A DNA stretch of 64,000 nucleotides from Colletotrichum lupini (taxonomy: Eukaryota > Ascomycota > Sordariomycetes > Glomerellales > Glomerellaceae), in assembly GCF_023278565.1 (NCBI RefSeq), contig NC_064676.1, positions 6,510,001-6,574,000 on the forward strand, written 5' to 3'. The position numbers were made by a program, and so were the translations under genes. Below the pieces are notes generated by a model. It searched no databases, was not told the DNA's origin, and worked only from the letters and a program-made list of their open reading frames with translations. This document shows, in pieces, positions 1 to 12,500 of the stretch (positions are counted from its first letter, which is position 1; each line of letters begins with the position of its first letter).

Positions 1-1663
1 TAGGGCCTAACGGACTTATACTAACGTTATTAGTATTTAGAGTATATTTAAGAACGACCTTAGCCTTATTACTATTACTAAGCGTAAGCTAACGAGCCTA
101 AGTAGTTAAAAAAGTAATACGGGCACTGCGCGAGGTAAGCGTAAAAAAATAAGTTAACGAGGTAATTATTATATATAATAGGCCCGATATAGGGGATAAT
201 CTAGATATATTACTAAATTCGGATATATAAGTATAGTACGAAATTACTTAATAGTAGGCTAGGCTATATAAGTTAATTTCTGTTAACGAGCGTTCTTATA
301 TAGTCGCGAGAGATCGTAACTAGTTACTTAAAATATTAATTATAATAGTTAAACTATATTATATAAATCCTAACGAGGTAATTTCTAACTTATAAAAAGA
401 AAAAGAGCTAGGGGAAATTATATAACCCGCGGTAAAGGCATAAGAAATTATCTTTAACGAAATCGTCGTAATAGTACTAATAAATAACGAGGAAGAGAAA
501 ATTACTAAAAGGGTACTAATACTACTAGCGAGACGTTATAGAAGACTACGATAGTAAGCCCTAATATAGTAATTTATTAATAATAACGAGGTAATTAATA
601 CCTTTTATATAGTAAAAAAGAAAGCCGATTTTAAGCTAGCGGTTAAACTACGTAAGGAAGGCGTAATTATAACTATTAAAAAGCCGTATAAAGGATTAGA
701 TCTTATCGAAGTAGACACTCTTCGCAATCGAGGGGTCTATCGATTTATCCTATACGACTTAGAAAAATATATAAACCTCTGCATATTTAAATTACGAATA
801 GTTCATAAAGTTAAAGGGAAAAGAATACCCTAGCTATACGAGAAGTTTAGATATATAATTTAGGGGTACGGCGACGTTAAAAAGGCGACGCTACTTATAT
901 AATTACTTATTATATAGCGCTATAACTAACGATTAATAATAGTATTAATAATATTACTACGAAAAAAGGGATACGAGATTTAGAGCCGTAATATTACCTA
1001 GGCCTATACCTAATCGGCCATAGGGCTTATAAAGAAAATCCTAGCCTATTTACCGAAAGAAATGGCTAGTAAGTACTTAGAAAGTACGATTATTAAAGTA
1101 CTTAAGCTACTATATAGGCTCGCAGAATCGGGTACCTATTAGTAGGCTATATACTACGATTTTTATATTAATTAACTATTAATAATTACCTCTACGTACG
1201 ACCCGTACTTACTAGTTATAGAGCACGAAGGTAACTAATTTAGGATCGTTAGAATATAGACTAACGATATATTAAGCCTATTTAATATTAACTTTATAAA
1301 AAAGGAGGATAAGGAGCTCTAAAAAGCGGGCTTTATAATAAAGCTAAAAAAGGTCTTTATAATAAATACCCCCTTAGTATTTAACGGCAGGACTTTTATA
1401 ATCGAAGGAGAAACCGTCGTTTTTTAATAAAAGGGGTAGGGTAAGAAAATTAACTTCGTTAATCCGAACGTAACTAACGTTAAGAAGCGGTATAAAACTA
1501 AGCTCGCGCGAGGGGTATATATTATAAGTATTTATTAACCTAAGGTAATATTTAACTACGCTAGGGTAGCGTAGGCTATAGATCTAACTAAATAAGACGT
1601 CGAGGTATTTAATAAGTAGCTTAAGTAATAGTAAATAAATCTTAATCGAGGTCTCGTTTACTA

Positions 1664-3600
1664 AGTCGACCCACCCCCTTTTGGCCACCCCCCCCTTTTA
1701 GCCACCCCATCAAAACATAGTATCAAAACATCGCTACTAACTATACTTAATTAATTAACTATCTTCTATTACTATAATAATATAGTTATTATTCTCCCTA
1801 GGTAATTCGACCCCTACGAGTCGACTAGGACTAACTAGACGGTCGCTAGAGTCCTCCTAAGCTCTCTATATATCCTAGATATTCGCAAACCTAGTGTTTA
1901 GGTCTATTAGTATACTCTTCTTTTTCCACGGCCTTAATCGGTTAACTTTAGTTTTTAGAACTCGAATATAGTACTAAAATACTACTAGATAGTAGGCCTG
2001 CTTACTAAATACCCTTTTTACCTTTTTAAATAATAGTCGTTAAGTATTATAATCTAGACTAAGCTCTATAAATAACTTTAACTAATCGCAGAGCTCGCTA
2101 GCCTTCCTAGGTGTTAACTAGTTAATAATAAACGCTGCTAATACCTAGTTAATAGCTTTTCTAGTATTACTAGTTACTTACTTAGTATCTGCGGTCTTTT
2201 TAGTTAGTATAACTAGGTTAGGTAGGACTATTAGATTAGTAAGTGGTCTGGCTATGTTAGGGGGACATAGTCCAGTTACTTTCTACTTACTTCGTATATT
2301 TAATAACGTTAGACTAGCTAAACGAGCTTTCTAATAGTAGCTTAAGAAGTACCGCTTTCTAACGATAGTAGAATTATCTACTATATCCTCCTTACTAAGC
2401 TCTTTCCTATACTTAGACTTAATAAGTCTAAAGATAGCTATATCTAACGGCTAGAGGACATAGGAAGTATATAGTAGTAAGAATAACAAGTAGACGTTAT
2501 TTCTATAGCATTCCTATATAAATTCTATTATTATATAACTCCTATAGCTATTTAGAACTAATAGTCGAGGCTTATTAAGTATACTAAGCCCCCCAAGGGG
2601 GGGGGTCTTAGTCTATAATAAGAATACTATTTTTAACTACTTAAGGGCAGTCTTATCGGTTATCTAGCTATTATTTATTACTATAAACTCCTAACTAGCA
2701 TAAGGGTTAAGTTTAAGTAGAAACCACTACTATTATACCGACTTTCCTTTATATATAACTAGTAGTTTAATAACTCAACTATTAATAGAGATATACTCGA
2801 TTATAGATACCTAAGCACGCGAACTAGGCTCTTTTTTTTATATTACTATAGTCTCTACCTTGCCCAAAACTAGGCTATTAAATCCCTTACCCTCTAGGAT
2901 ACTAGTCTTATTTATATTATACCTATTAGCCTATTTAATATTACTAATCTTTAGTATATTAACTAATCTAAACTATAACTTAATTATATTAGTAATAGCC
3001 CTATTTAGACGCCTTGAATCGATAGTACGACTTCTCTAGACCTTAATTAATAAGTTCCTCCTTAAAAAAGCGTCTATTTATCTCTTTTTAAAAGGATTTA
3101 TATCCCCCTAGGATCTTAGAACTCGCTTAGCGAATTTTATAAGCTATTCGTAAGTTAGTATAATGCCTAGATTATACTAAATACGAACCCACTAGGCTAG
3201 CTAGTCTTCTTACTATAGAGGAAGCCTCTAGAGTTCTATGAATACTATTACCCTCGTCTAGTAGCCTCTCCTACGGTTATAAAGAGTTAACCTTAGAACT
3301 CCGAACTTAATCGAGGCCCGATTAACTAAGAGACCTCTTCTAATAGCCTTAAGAGCCTAAATAACTTTATTTTTAGTATACGAGACTATTATATATCGAT
3401 AAATAAGTATATAAAAAAGAATTGTATTTAGACGATTTTTATAATTATTATAGTGGTTTAAAAATCGTGGGTAGGGTTTTAATGCGGTGGCTGGGATGGA
3501 GAAATGGGGTGGCCAAAAGGGGGGGTGGCCAAAAGGGGGGGTGGCCAAAAGGGGGGTGGCTAAAAGGGGGGGGGGGTGGCCAAAAGGGGGTAGGTCGACT
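1664..3600 (-). mobile_element. Fot1/pogo-like DNA transposon, RIP-degraded, nested in Copia
   Basis: This 1937-bp insertion has terminal inverted repeats starting AGTCGACCYACCCCC at both ends and a TA target duplication (1662-1663 and 3601-3602). The empty site is visible in the sister Copia copy near 44870, where the two flanks are joined around a single TA. Reading the minus strand near 2400-2590 gives remnants of a DDE transposase: a decayed LLVLNSYRSY block, where the family usually has LLVLDGHGSH, and a C-terminal LQPLDIAIFR block. These are typical of Fot1/pogo elements of ascomycetes, whose usual length (about 1.9 kb) also fits. The frame is full of stops from RIP. G-rich subterminal tandem repeats sit at both ends. 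A related element lies at 45733-47620. Confidence 0.85.
3495..3592. repeat. G-rich subterminal tandem repeat of the Fot1-like element
   Basis: About five tandem units of roughly 16 bp of the form GTGGCCAAAAGGGGGG form the right inner end of the transposon. Two to three inverted units stand at its left end (about 1671-1710). They escaped RIP because they contain almost no CpA. Short open frames across this block are low-complexity artefacts. Confidence 0.8.
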
Positions 3601-4262
3601 TACCTAATCGACCTTACGACTAGTAAGCTCTACGTCTTTATTAATAGGTTATTTATAAATAATAACGACCTTACTTCGTAATTAGGGTATATTATTATCC
3701 TAGCTAACGAGAGTATAAATAAAAGTAAATTTACTATATACGGTAATATAATCTACTACTCGTTAACTAAAAATAAGTAAGTAATAAGAAGTATACTAGT
3801 ATTAGAGGTTTATAATATAATTAACGGCGTTAACCTCTCTTATGCGATTTTAATGATACTAAAGAAGATTATTAATCGAATTAGCTTTTTATTTATTCTA
3901 ACGGTTATTTATACCGATTCTTACTCGCTATACGAATACCTCGTTAAATTAAGAACGACGAAGGAAAAGAGGCTTATAATCGATATTATAACCCTTAAGT
4001 AATTATATAAAAGGCGCGAGATACTTAAGATCTATTAAATTAATAATAAAAATAACCTCGTAGACGCTTTTATAAAAGTAGTACTAAATAAGGGATTAGA
4101 GTAATTCGTAAGTAATAAAAAAGCTACTATACGAATAAAAAGATAGGTTATATAAAAAGAGTAAAGAAAAGGGGGAAAAGGAGACGACTTAGTAAACGGG
4201 CCCGAGGTCGAATTATACCTCTAACTATAGTAGTTAAATTAATAAAAAAAAGAGAAAGTTAG

Positions 4263-4467
4263 TATTAGATTAGAAGTCTAAGTCGACCGCGGTATATAAC
4301 TAACTACGCAGGGGCTAATTAGGGGCCCTATTTACGATTATTATAGCTAGCCTAACTTACGGTTAGAACCTCCTTTTTATACTTACTACGCAGATATTTA
4401 TATAGTTCAATTAATCTCTTCGTTAACTACGGTTCGAACTAACTACCCTGTAATAGGGATACTAACA
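4263..4467 (+). repeat. 3' LTR of Copia copy A (205 bp)
   Basis: The sequence aligns with 38309-38513 and 45528-45732, each 205 bp. The ancestral ends TGTTAG...CTAACA form the short inverted TG...CA termini of an LTR. Here the 5' end is RIP-mutated (TATTAG) while the 3' end keeps TAACA. Confidence 0.85.
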
Positions 4468-5736
4468 CTTTAGCACCCCTTTAACGTAAGCGATGAAGAA
4501 GTTGTTAAGGACCTGGTCGGCTACTGGGGTCTTGGATCCAATGGCGTGTTCTGTTTGATGCGCATCTGTGTGAATCAGGATGTCTTTGCTGTGGACACCC
4601 ACACTTACCACATCACAGGTCTCTGGGGTTGAGACTACGTGATGCATTATGGGAGCTGGCGCAGGCCAGTCTAGATGCTCGAATACCGAATGAGCTGAAG
4701 TTTGAGTTACACTCTCAGCCTATTGCCCACGGCCAGAAGTGCCCTGTCTGTCGAGGCAACGGAGGCAGCAAGGCCCTTTGTAATTACTGAGTGCTCCTGC
4801 GTCAACGAATGGGAAAGGCTAAGGAGGATATGGTAAATTCGTATGTAGTAGACTATCGTATCACCTCCTCAAATGACTATCTTTATCTCCGTTCAACATC
4901 GGCGCATCTGCTATCACAATTGACTACTCGTAACTCGGGAGATCAACACGGAAGGATGAGATAAGAGGCGGCTCACACGGAATGTAACCACACTTTGCCA
5001 AATGAGACGACTTCACTACCACCACTCTACCTGAATCTGGATGAAAACCCTTCCACTGTTACACCACATGCGTTTGATGACTCGGAAACCCAAGACGGAC
5101 TTCGGGCCAGGTCAGCAATCCGCGTAACCCCCAGCGGGAAAAAGCAACTCGGTCAGACATTCCCATTCAAAGACAAGCAAAGACTGGATGGAAAAGGGGC
5201 CGCCCCACATAATTGTCCTATAGCACTGTGAGGGCCGTGAATGGCGTCGACGCTTGGCCCGGCGCCAAAATTGCACTTTGGCCGCGCTCCAACTGGCCCG
5301 AAACGGACATCTGTGGACCATTTATGGCCGCGTCCAAGGGGTCCCACATCGGTCAATTTCGCCTCAAGCCCGATTATATGAGGCCGGGTCCGATCCGGAA
5401 GTTTTTCGCACTGTGACGGCGTGCATATTCCCTAGTCTATGACGGAAAGCCGCCGAGAAATGTGAGAACCCCTTGTGTGGGTGAACAATATGACGCACCG
5501 TGTCAATGCTGGGGCCTGATACGGGAAAGAGAAACAGACCAGAGATAGGCAAAGATGAGACTGATAGAGTCGATCTTAGTTGAGTAGAGACAGATAGGGA
5601 GAGGAAAGGATTTGCTACTTATAGATGAGTGAGAACTCGCCTTCATGTCTTGTCTGAGCACACTCTTAAAGCATCTTCTTTTCTCATCTTCATTGACAAT
5701 CATCATCACTTACATCCCAGCCAACAAGTCTTCATC
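4468..5736. other. Intergenic region, transition from RIP block to gene island
   Basis: Base composition changes abruptly to balanced GC at about 4470. Short open frames on both strands show no recognisable domain. The last 500 bp are the likely promoter and 5' leader of the reductase gene, rich in CTTCT and CATC tracts near the start codon. I see no RNA gene or further repeat. Confidence 0.5.
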
Positions 5737-7044
5737 ATGAGCCCCTCGTTCTCAGCCCTCCGCCAAATTGGCATCTACAGAAATCTCCCAACCTTTGACG
5801 AGTCCGTTGAAGGTCTCACTGCCATCATTACCGGTGCCAATGGTATCTCCGGTTTCAACACGATGCGGGCTCTCTTGGATAGCCCTAAGCGGTGGAAGAC
5901 CATCTTCTGTCTCTCTCGCCGTCCTCCCCCGGAAGAGATGATGAACCTCTTGTCTGCCGATGCTCGGTCCAGAATCGAGATTGTTACTTGTGACTTTCTC
6001 GACGAGCCTGCTTCGATTGCCAAGAGCATGAAAGAGGCTGGCGTGCGAGCTGATCACATCTTCTACTACTCCTACATCCATAAGCTCTGGACTGATGTCG
6101 ATGGTCTTGTGGAAAGCAACGTTGCCCTCCTCAAGAACTTCCTCGAGGCGTTGGAGTTGGCGGACATCAAGCCAACTCGTTTCATTCTCCAGACCGGCGG
6201 CAAGAGCCATGGTGTGCACATTGGTCGCGGACGCACCCCCCTTCTCGAGTCTGACCCCCAGCCAAGACACCTGCAGCCCAACTTCTACTACCCACAGGAG
6301 GACTTGCTCAGAGCCTTCTGCCAAAAGTATGGCACAGCATGGAACATCATCATGCCCTGCGCTATCATCGGAAGCTCGTCACAGGCGGGAATGAACATGT
6401 TCTACCTGTTCGGCATCTACGCTGCCGTGCAAGCACGCAAGGGTGAGCCTCTCATTTTTGGAGGAGACTGGGAGGCGTGGCAGTATGAGACCTACCACGG
6501 CTCGGCACGAATGACTGGCTACCTGACCGAGTGGGCAGCCCTGAACAAAGACTGCGCCAACGAGAACTTCAACGCCCAGGACGGAGGCCCGCTGGTGTGG
6601 GAGCGCTTCTTCCCTGAGCTGGCTCGCTGGTTCGGTGTTGAGAAGGTGGTGCCCCCACCGGACGACGAGTCTGGCCTTGAGACAAAGATATCTGGAAAGT
6701 CGGGGAAGAAGGCGCCCCTCGGCTACGGCCCTCCTTTCTCTTCCAAGACGCGTTTCACTCTTGCCGACTGGGCAAAGGAGGAGGAGAATGCTGTGGCTTG
6801 GCGCGAGATCATGAAGGAGTCTGGAGGCAAGATTACGAATGACCCATTCGCGGACCCTGAGGCTTTCTCCATGTCTGAGTATGCGTACCTTCGGGCTGGA
6901 AGCCCTTGTATGAACAAGGCGAAACGGTTTGGGTGGACTGGATTCGTTGACACGACTGAGAGTCTCTTTGAGACGTTCCAGGAGTTGGGAGAACTCGGAC
7001 TCTTGCCGCCGATGAAGGTGGACTCCGCTCGTCCTATGTGCTAA
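5737..7044 (+). CDS. PRISE-like NAD(P)H-dependent short-chain reductase
   Basis: A single-exon gene of 435 aa. The start chosen is the ATG at 5737 (MSPSFSALRQIG). An in-frame upstream ATG at 5629 would add 36 residues without family resemblance. The protein has an atypical Rossmann dinucleotide motif, TGANGISG at residues 32-39, a LQTGGKSHGVHIG block at about 151-163, and NFYYPQED at 182-189. The last two are hallmarks of the PRISE family (progesterone 5-beta-reductase / iridoid-synthase-like extended SDRs, which reduce enones with NADPH). Fungal members often belong to secondary-metabolite pathways, but the substrate cannot be deduced here and no biosynthetic backbone gene is adjacent. It is expected to be cytosolic, with no signal peptide or membrane segment. 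Confidence 0.88.
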   Translation: MSPSFSALRQIGIYRNLPTFDESVEGLTAIITGANGISGFNTMRALLDSPKRWKTIFCLSRRPPPEEMMNLLSADARSRIEIVTCDFLDEPASIAKSMKEAGVRADHIFYYSYIHKLWTDVDGLVESNVALLKNFLEALELADIKPTRFILQTGGKSHGVHIGRGRTPLLESDPQPRHLQPNFYYPQEDLLRAFCQKYGTAWNIIMPCAIIGSSSQAGMNMFYLFGIYAAVQARKGEPLIFGGDWEAWQYETYHGSARMTGYLTEWAALNKDCANENFNAQDGGPLVWERFFPELARWFGVEKVVPPPDDESGLETKISGKSGKKAPLGYGPPFSSKTRFTLADWAKEEENAVAWREIMKESGGKITNDPFADPEAFSMSEYAYLRAGSPCMNKAKRFGWTGFVDTTESLFETFQELGELGLLPPMKVDSARPMC

Positions 7045-7444
7045 GACTTGAAGAATGGTAGGAGAAGGATGACCCTGGAGATAAGAATCAGAATAAGCAG
7101 ATGAAATCACGTGTGACGAAGGGATTTATATTGGTTATTCGACCTTCATGAGCACCTGCAATGTACTTATGTTTTGTCGCTTAGTTTCTCACCAGAGATA
7201 TTATTCTTTTGGTGTTTAGTAACTATTTTATTGAAGGCGACATTATGTACATTTGCGGCTTCATCAATATAGCCAATGCTATAGTTCTGAATAGAGCACC
7301 CGCAGAGAAAGCTTGCAGATGTGATGAGAGTACACCTTGACAATGTCAACCAAGAAATCTAGGAGAGCCAAGAAGACGAATGGCATAGGCTCCAAATGTC
7401 CGAAAGTAAAACGACTTGCAATGGGCTTGCCTCAGGAGGGGATA

Positions 7445-8820
7445 TCAGTAGCCATCTAGGGGCCGCTGGGCATGTTCTTGGTCAAAAGGAACCTTGGTCT
7501 CATTCGAGCAACCCTCTCCGATAGGTTTCCCGGCAAATCGGTCCTGGAAGAACGCCAGCCACTCAGGTGTTGCTGCCGTCAAGACAGCAGAGTGGTCTAA
7601 GCCGGGGTAGATGCTCATATGAACAGGGTTTCCGTAGGCGCAGGTCTCATCGAACGAGGCGGTAATGGATTCCTCTGAGACGATGGTATCATCCTCACCC
7701 AAAATCAAAAGCAGCGGCTTTGAGGCGCGGCCACCTTGAGCTGGGGCGTTCAACTCTTGGAACTCTTTAAGGCGCGTCTCGGATGCGGCAGTGCGATTGG
7801 AAAGAGCGTCGAAGCGAAGGTCAACTGTGAGACTCAAGATAGCGGCGTTGCATAGCTGTGCGATCTTTGCGAGCTCGATTCTGTTTTTCAGTTTGGCCGA
7901 AATGATGGGGGCGTCGTAATCAGGAAACGTTGCCCTGATGCCAAGTACAGCAGGTGGAATGACGCCCAAAGCCAGAAAGTCGTGATCGTCTCCTCCGGTC
8001 TGCGTAAGATTGCGAAGCGATTCGATGGCAACCAGCGCGTCGTATACCTTGGTAACAGGCGCCACGGCAACACCTCCCAGATATCCACTGGCTGAATCTT
8101 GGACGAGCTTGTGCTCTGACAGCTTCCACACCGCGCCGCCGCCCTGAGAGTGTCCAATCGAAGCCCAATCGTGCGAAAGAATGTCGGGGAAGGCTGTACG
8201 AGCAGCTACAACGGACCAATATGTGTCATTGGCATTGGGTGCGCTAGCTACGTATTCGTGAGCCGTGTAGTTATTTCCCAGGCCAGCATAGTCGGTAGCA
8301 ACAACCGCGTATCCTGCAATAAGGAGCGGTGACCAGCTTTGGTAATCGTACAAGCTGGGTGACGTCGAAGGAGCACAGCCACGGAAGACACCGCTGGTTC
8401 CATGTGCGTAGGCGATCAGGTTAAAGGGCTGCTGTGTCCTAGCAAATGGGAATGCGACGAAGCCAGTGACGGGTACAGGGGAGCCGTCGATGTCGGCGCT
8501 GGTGTATTGAATCTTGTAGACGGCAACACCGGCGGGCACGGTGATGTTGGCAGGGATGACAGGTTGAATCTTGAGCACATCACCGGGCCTAGAGCCTGTG
8601 AAGTTGGCAGCGGTTTTGTAAAGTCAAAGTCGAAGTTGGTTCCAAAAATCTCTAGATCGCCCTCGTTGCCAGTCTGGATTGCTTCCTGGCAAGCTTCGCC
8701 ACGACCATATTTCTGAGCCACTTCAGTCGTGACATTGAAACTGCTTGCTTGTCCAACAATGGCTGCAAGAGTTTGCAAAGCCACTTGTCCCAGGATTAAC
8801 GGAAATAGAATCACCAGCAT
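7445..8820 (-). CDS. Secretory lipase (LIP family), interrupted by an apparent 1-nt frameshift
   Basis: Two overlapping minus-strand frames make one alpha/beta-hydrolase of the fungal secretory lipase family. The first begins at the ATG at 8820 with a signal peptide (MLVILFPLILGQVALQTLA) and runs to about 8622. The second resumes with KTAANFTGSRPGDVLKIQP and runs to the stop at 7445. The shift falls in an AAA run at 8620-8622. Restoring one base there would give about 458 aa, the family's normal size. The catalytic triad is visible: nucleophile Ser in GHSQGGG, Asp in LGEDDT and His in PGLDHSAVL. I see no intron that would explain the shift. The gene is therefore a recent pseudogene or has an assembly error. 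The product would be exported and cleave acyl esters. Confidence 0.8.
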
Positions 8821-9221
8821 AATTGTGATAGCCGAAAGATGGAATAATTCGGTGTATGATCGAAAATGCTTGGTTAACATTCCAAGTGACACTTTAAACA
8901 CGTCTTCTTTATTGAGTTTATGTTCAATTTCACAACTCAAGCGGTCTCCGCGCACTCCTGGAGCGGATACCGCTTTGGTTGCTGTGACTTCTCAATGGCA
9001 AGCAAGAGAAGCTATTGCGTATCACAAATGCCGTAACTAGGTCTTTCTAATTTCGATCTGCTGCTAAGGTGCATAGGTATGCTAGAATATATTCTCTCAT
9101 TGCTACCTTACTGCAGGCATTTGACGTTTAAACCAATCGCCTAGCGAAACCATTGGACCTAGGTGTCGTTATATATAGTGATATACGTATAGTCCACGTT
9201 CTCGCTGCCCCCTATAGTATT

Positions 9222-9543
9222 TATCACGAGATATGGATATGGTTAATGCTACCCACATTGAGTGGGCCCGCTTTTTATAATAATTATAAGCCTAGCTCCT
9301 ATCCGCTATTGCTATAATAGTTAAGTGCCGCATTATCTACAGGTCGTATACCTAAAAAGCGAGAGGCGACCGTTCGAGTCTCCGTATAGGCAGGGTTTTT
9401 CTAACTAGTCTGCTACCTTCGGGGCTGAGGCGCAGTGCAGACGCCCATTATACGGATGATGGCTCTAGGCGTCTAGGGGGTATGTCACGAGATATAGATG
9501 TAGTTAATACTACCCATATTAAGTGGGCCCGCTTTTTATAATA
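9222..9543 (+). mobile_element. Miniature LTR element (TRIM-like), RIP-mutated copy
   Basis: This 322-bp unit consists of two 61-bp direct repeats (9222-9282 and 9483-9543) around a 200-bp interior. It matches the cleaner 344-bp element at 51541-51884 along its length, but lacks a 21-bp internal segment near the purine tract side. The position after the first repeat reads ATTATAAGCCTAGC, a RIP-altered version of the half-tRNA-iMet primer site. The interior keeps the B-box-like GTTCGAGTCTC (9372-9382) and a T5 run. It forms the left end of the composite repeat block that extends to 15148. Confidence 0.8.
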
Positions 9544-12500
9544 AAGCGGGCCACACTCTGGGTTCCGTTTGTTATTTACCTTTAGGTATTGAGTTTTTTT
9601 GGGCGTGGCCTAAATTAATTATTTTTAACTATTTTAGCTATTTATAATAGCTTTTTATATATTATAGAGGTTAAGAAGTATACGGAAATATTCGAACTTA
9701 GCTCGTAAAAGGTTTTTAGTAAGTCTATTTACTAGTATATCTTTTATTAATATATAAGTAACCTCGAAGCTATTTCTAGTATACTCTTATTTTAACTATA
9801 TATTTTATATATTAACATAGCGACGTTAACTAGCAATTCTTTTTCTTTCTTTTATAACGAGTCGAATTATTTACTAATTATCGTAATTAACTAACTATAC
9901 CTTTCCTAAGTTAAGGGTAATATCCCTAAAAAGGCGCTTTAAAGCTATAATCTCTTTTATAGTTTTTTTAAAATAAAAAAGCTTAGCTTCGGTAGTTAAC
10001 GTTATAACCGTTACTTAGCGTACTAATTTCTATTAAATTAGGCCGCTAAAAAAGAATATTATATATCCCTAAAATAATTATCGTATTACTTCGTTATTTA
10101 CGAAGCTAGTATTTTTAGTTAAAAATAATAATTACGTACTTAGTATATTATTATAATAGAGCGTAAGATATTTCGTTATATAAAGATATTAAATATAATA
10201 ATTAATTACTTTAATATAAGTTGCGCTTAGGTCAATTAAGAACCGTAATAATTATAAATAAATAAAAGCGACGTTTAGTTTAATTATAATAACTATATAA
10301 AGTATACTCCTAACCTTTTCTTAATAACTCTTTATTTCCTCTTTTATTACTTACCCTCGTTTAGTTTAAACTCTTTTTAAAAAAGAGGGGTAGCTAAATA
10401 TAATAAATTTATAAAGTCGAAGCGCTTAGTAACTCGCTCAATATATACGTTATAAATAAAATAAACTTTATAAGTAGTACGGTTTTATAAAATCCGTACT
10501 CTAAAGAAGTAATTAATTAGTCTATTTTTTTTAAAATTAATATATTTTTTTATACCGTCGACGATCCCCTAAGCTACCTTTTGGTTATTTTAATAATATA
10601 AAATAATAAAGTCGTTAACGTAAAATATTAATATTATTTTCTTATTTATAATTTAGTAAATATAAATCTCCTCGTAGCTATATATTATATTTATATTACG
10701 AAATATAAAAATAAAAATTTAAAACTAAAGAATTAGTAAGTTTTAAAGGCTATATAGAGCGCGTTAGAGCTTACTTATTTTATTAATAACTTTATATCCC
10801 TTTAAGAGTTTAATAATTATTAGTTTATTACTTTTAAGAGGCGTATTAAAAAATACGTTAATAGTATTATATTAGTCTATTTTAAGGTCGAATTAAGTAA
10901 TTATTACTATTATAAGCCTAAAAGCCTTTATAATAAGCGTCGAAGCGTACGTATTTTATAAGGGATTAAATAGTTATATATCCTCCCTTATATATATACG
11001 TACTTTTATTTTACTAACCTCGTTATTAACGTCGTACTTATAAATATATACTTATTTTAATAAAAATAGGATCCCTTATTTAAAATTATAGTTAATCTTT
11101 TCTTATATACTAATATCCCTTAGCTTTTTTATTTTTATATTTATAATATCCCTAAGTAGTTTTTATAGTTATAATAAGAGATATTTAATATTACTAAACT
11201 TTTTTAATAAGCTTTAGAAGTTAACTTTAATAAGTTATAATTTCTAAACTCCTCTAGAGCGCCCTAAATAGGTTTTATAAACTACTTTTTTTATTACTTA
11301 ATAAAGTATTATATATCCTATATTACTTTCCTCTATAGCTTTTTACTAATTAAGTATAAAAATAAAGAAAAAGTAGTTTTAAAAACGGTTATAATAATTA
11401 CTATTTCTTATATTTAAATATAAAAGCGTCGTAAAAATATTATTATTAAAGCGTTATAAAGGTCTGCGGGCCCGGTTTAAACGTCTAGGACCTAATAGAG
11501 CTTTACTTAGTACTTAATAAAGCAGTTTTTATAAGCTTTATTTTTATATAATAATAGAGGTTTATTATAAAGGTTCTTTATTAACGTTAACTTTAGCGTT
11601 AAGAATTACTTTCTTATAATTAGTACCTCGTTTATTACGTACTTTAGCGTTTTATTAAGAGCCGTTAAGAATTAAAAGCTCGAGAACTTTTATAATATAT
11701 ATAAGTACTTATAAAAAGGACTATAGACTACGTAAAGCCGTTTATAACTTAGTTATTATATTCCTTTTTTTACCCCTACCCCTAAGCTCGTACAAAGGGG
11801 TTATTTTAGGAGTTAATAATAATAATAAAATTATATCAGCCTCTTTAGCCTTATTTATTATACCCTAGAGTACGTTTATTAATTACTTAGCGTTTTCAAT
11901 AATTAAAAATTTAATAATAATACTATTCTTAATTATAGAGTTATTTTAAGTATTAGTATTTCTAAAATCTAGATTTACTTTTCTAAGTACTCGAACTAAC
12001 TTATCGTTAGTATTAAAGAGTTCTTATATTTTTTAAATTATTAGATTTATTTACTCGCTTATAATAGTTTACTCCTCGTATATAGGATTATAAAAGACTT
12101 CTTTATTAAACTTAATATTCTTTATAATAAATACTTACTTAAGTACGGGCACTTAGACTTTATATAAATTATATATTTTTAATATATATCTAACTAAGTA
12201 TTTTATATACCCGTAGGGAAGTATTTTAAACTCCTTTTAATATATACCCCTTTTATAATCTTTATAAAAAAGGTTTACTTAATAGCTATATATATAGAGG
12301 CTATTAAGATATAGAATAACTAGTTTAGAATTCCGTACTTAGTAACCCGTTTATTATTAGTATTAATACTATTTTTATTAATTAATTTTTATTATAATAA
12401 GTAAATCTCCTTTATTAACTTCCTATAAGGTAATATTATAAATAAAGATTATTATTAATATTATTTTATTTTATAAATTCGTAGGGAGGTTCGTAAAAAG

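Larger units (their letters stand above)
1..4467 (+). mobile_element. Copia-type LTR retrotransposon, 3' part, RIP-degraded (copy A)
   Basis: The window opens inside this element. Despite many stops, conceptual translation of the plus strand still shows a Copia-order Pol: the end of integrase (YNDIIGPNGL), then reverse transcriptase and a C-terminal RNase H (IYTDSYSLYEYLVKL around 3910-3950). The same sequence recurs in the same orientation from 43205, so this is the second copy of the family whose complete member lies at 38309-45732. The 3' LTR is 4263-4467 (205 bp) and ends TACTAACA. An A-rich purine tract precedes it. The coding frame is broken throughout by C-to-T and G-to-A changes in CpA/TpG context, the RIP signature. 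A Fot1-like transposon interrupts the RNase H region at 1664-3600. The element is not functional. Confidence is high for an LTR element of Copia type and lower for exact protein boundaries. Confidence 0.85.

Noticed and set aside
3357..3681. Open frames of 61-64 codons on both strands over a Gly/Lys/Trp/Pro-rich stretch
   Set aside because: They are low-complexity readings of the G-rich transposon-end repeat, without start context or domain.
4462..5552. Several 60-78 codon frames on both strands before the reductase gene
   Set aside because: They overlap each other on opposite strands, match no family I know and show no splice pattern.
5752..7110. Long minus-strand frames of 190 and 243 codons opposite the reductase gene
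   Set aside because: They mirror the codon structure of the real plus-strand gene; the Rossmann and NFYY motifs lie in the plus frame.
5737..8820. Possible secondary-metabolite cluster (PRISE reductase plus hydrolase)
   Set aside because: No polyketide synthase, peptide synthetase, terpene synthase, P450 or transporter is adjacent, and the lipase is of the secreted degradative type.
9222..9543. A solo SINE with a tRNA head
   Set aside because: The tRNA-like part is internal and flanked by LTRs, a primer site and a purine tract, and there is no poly-A or simple-repeat tail.
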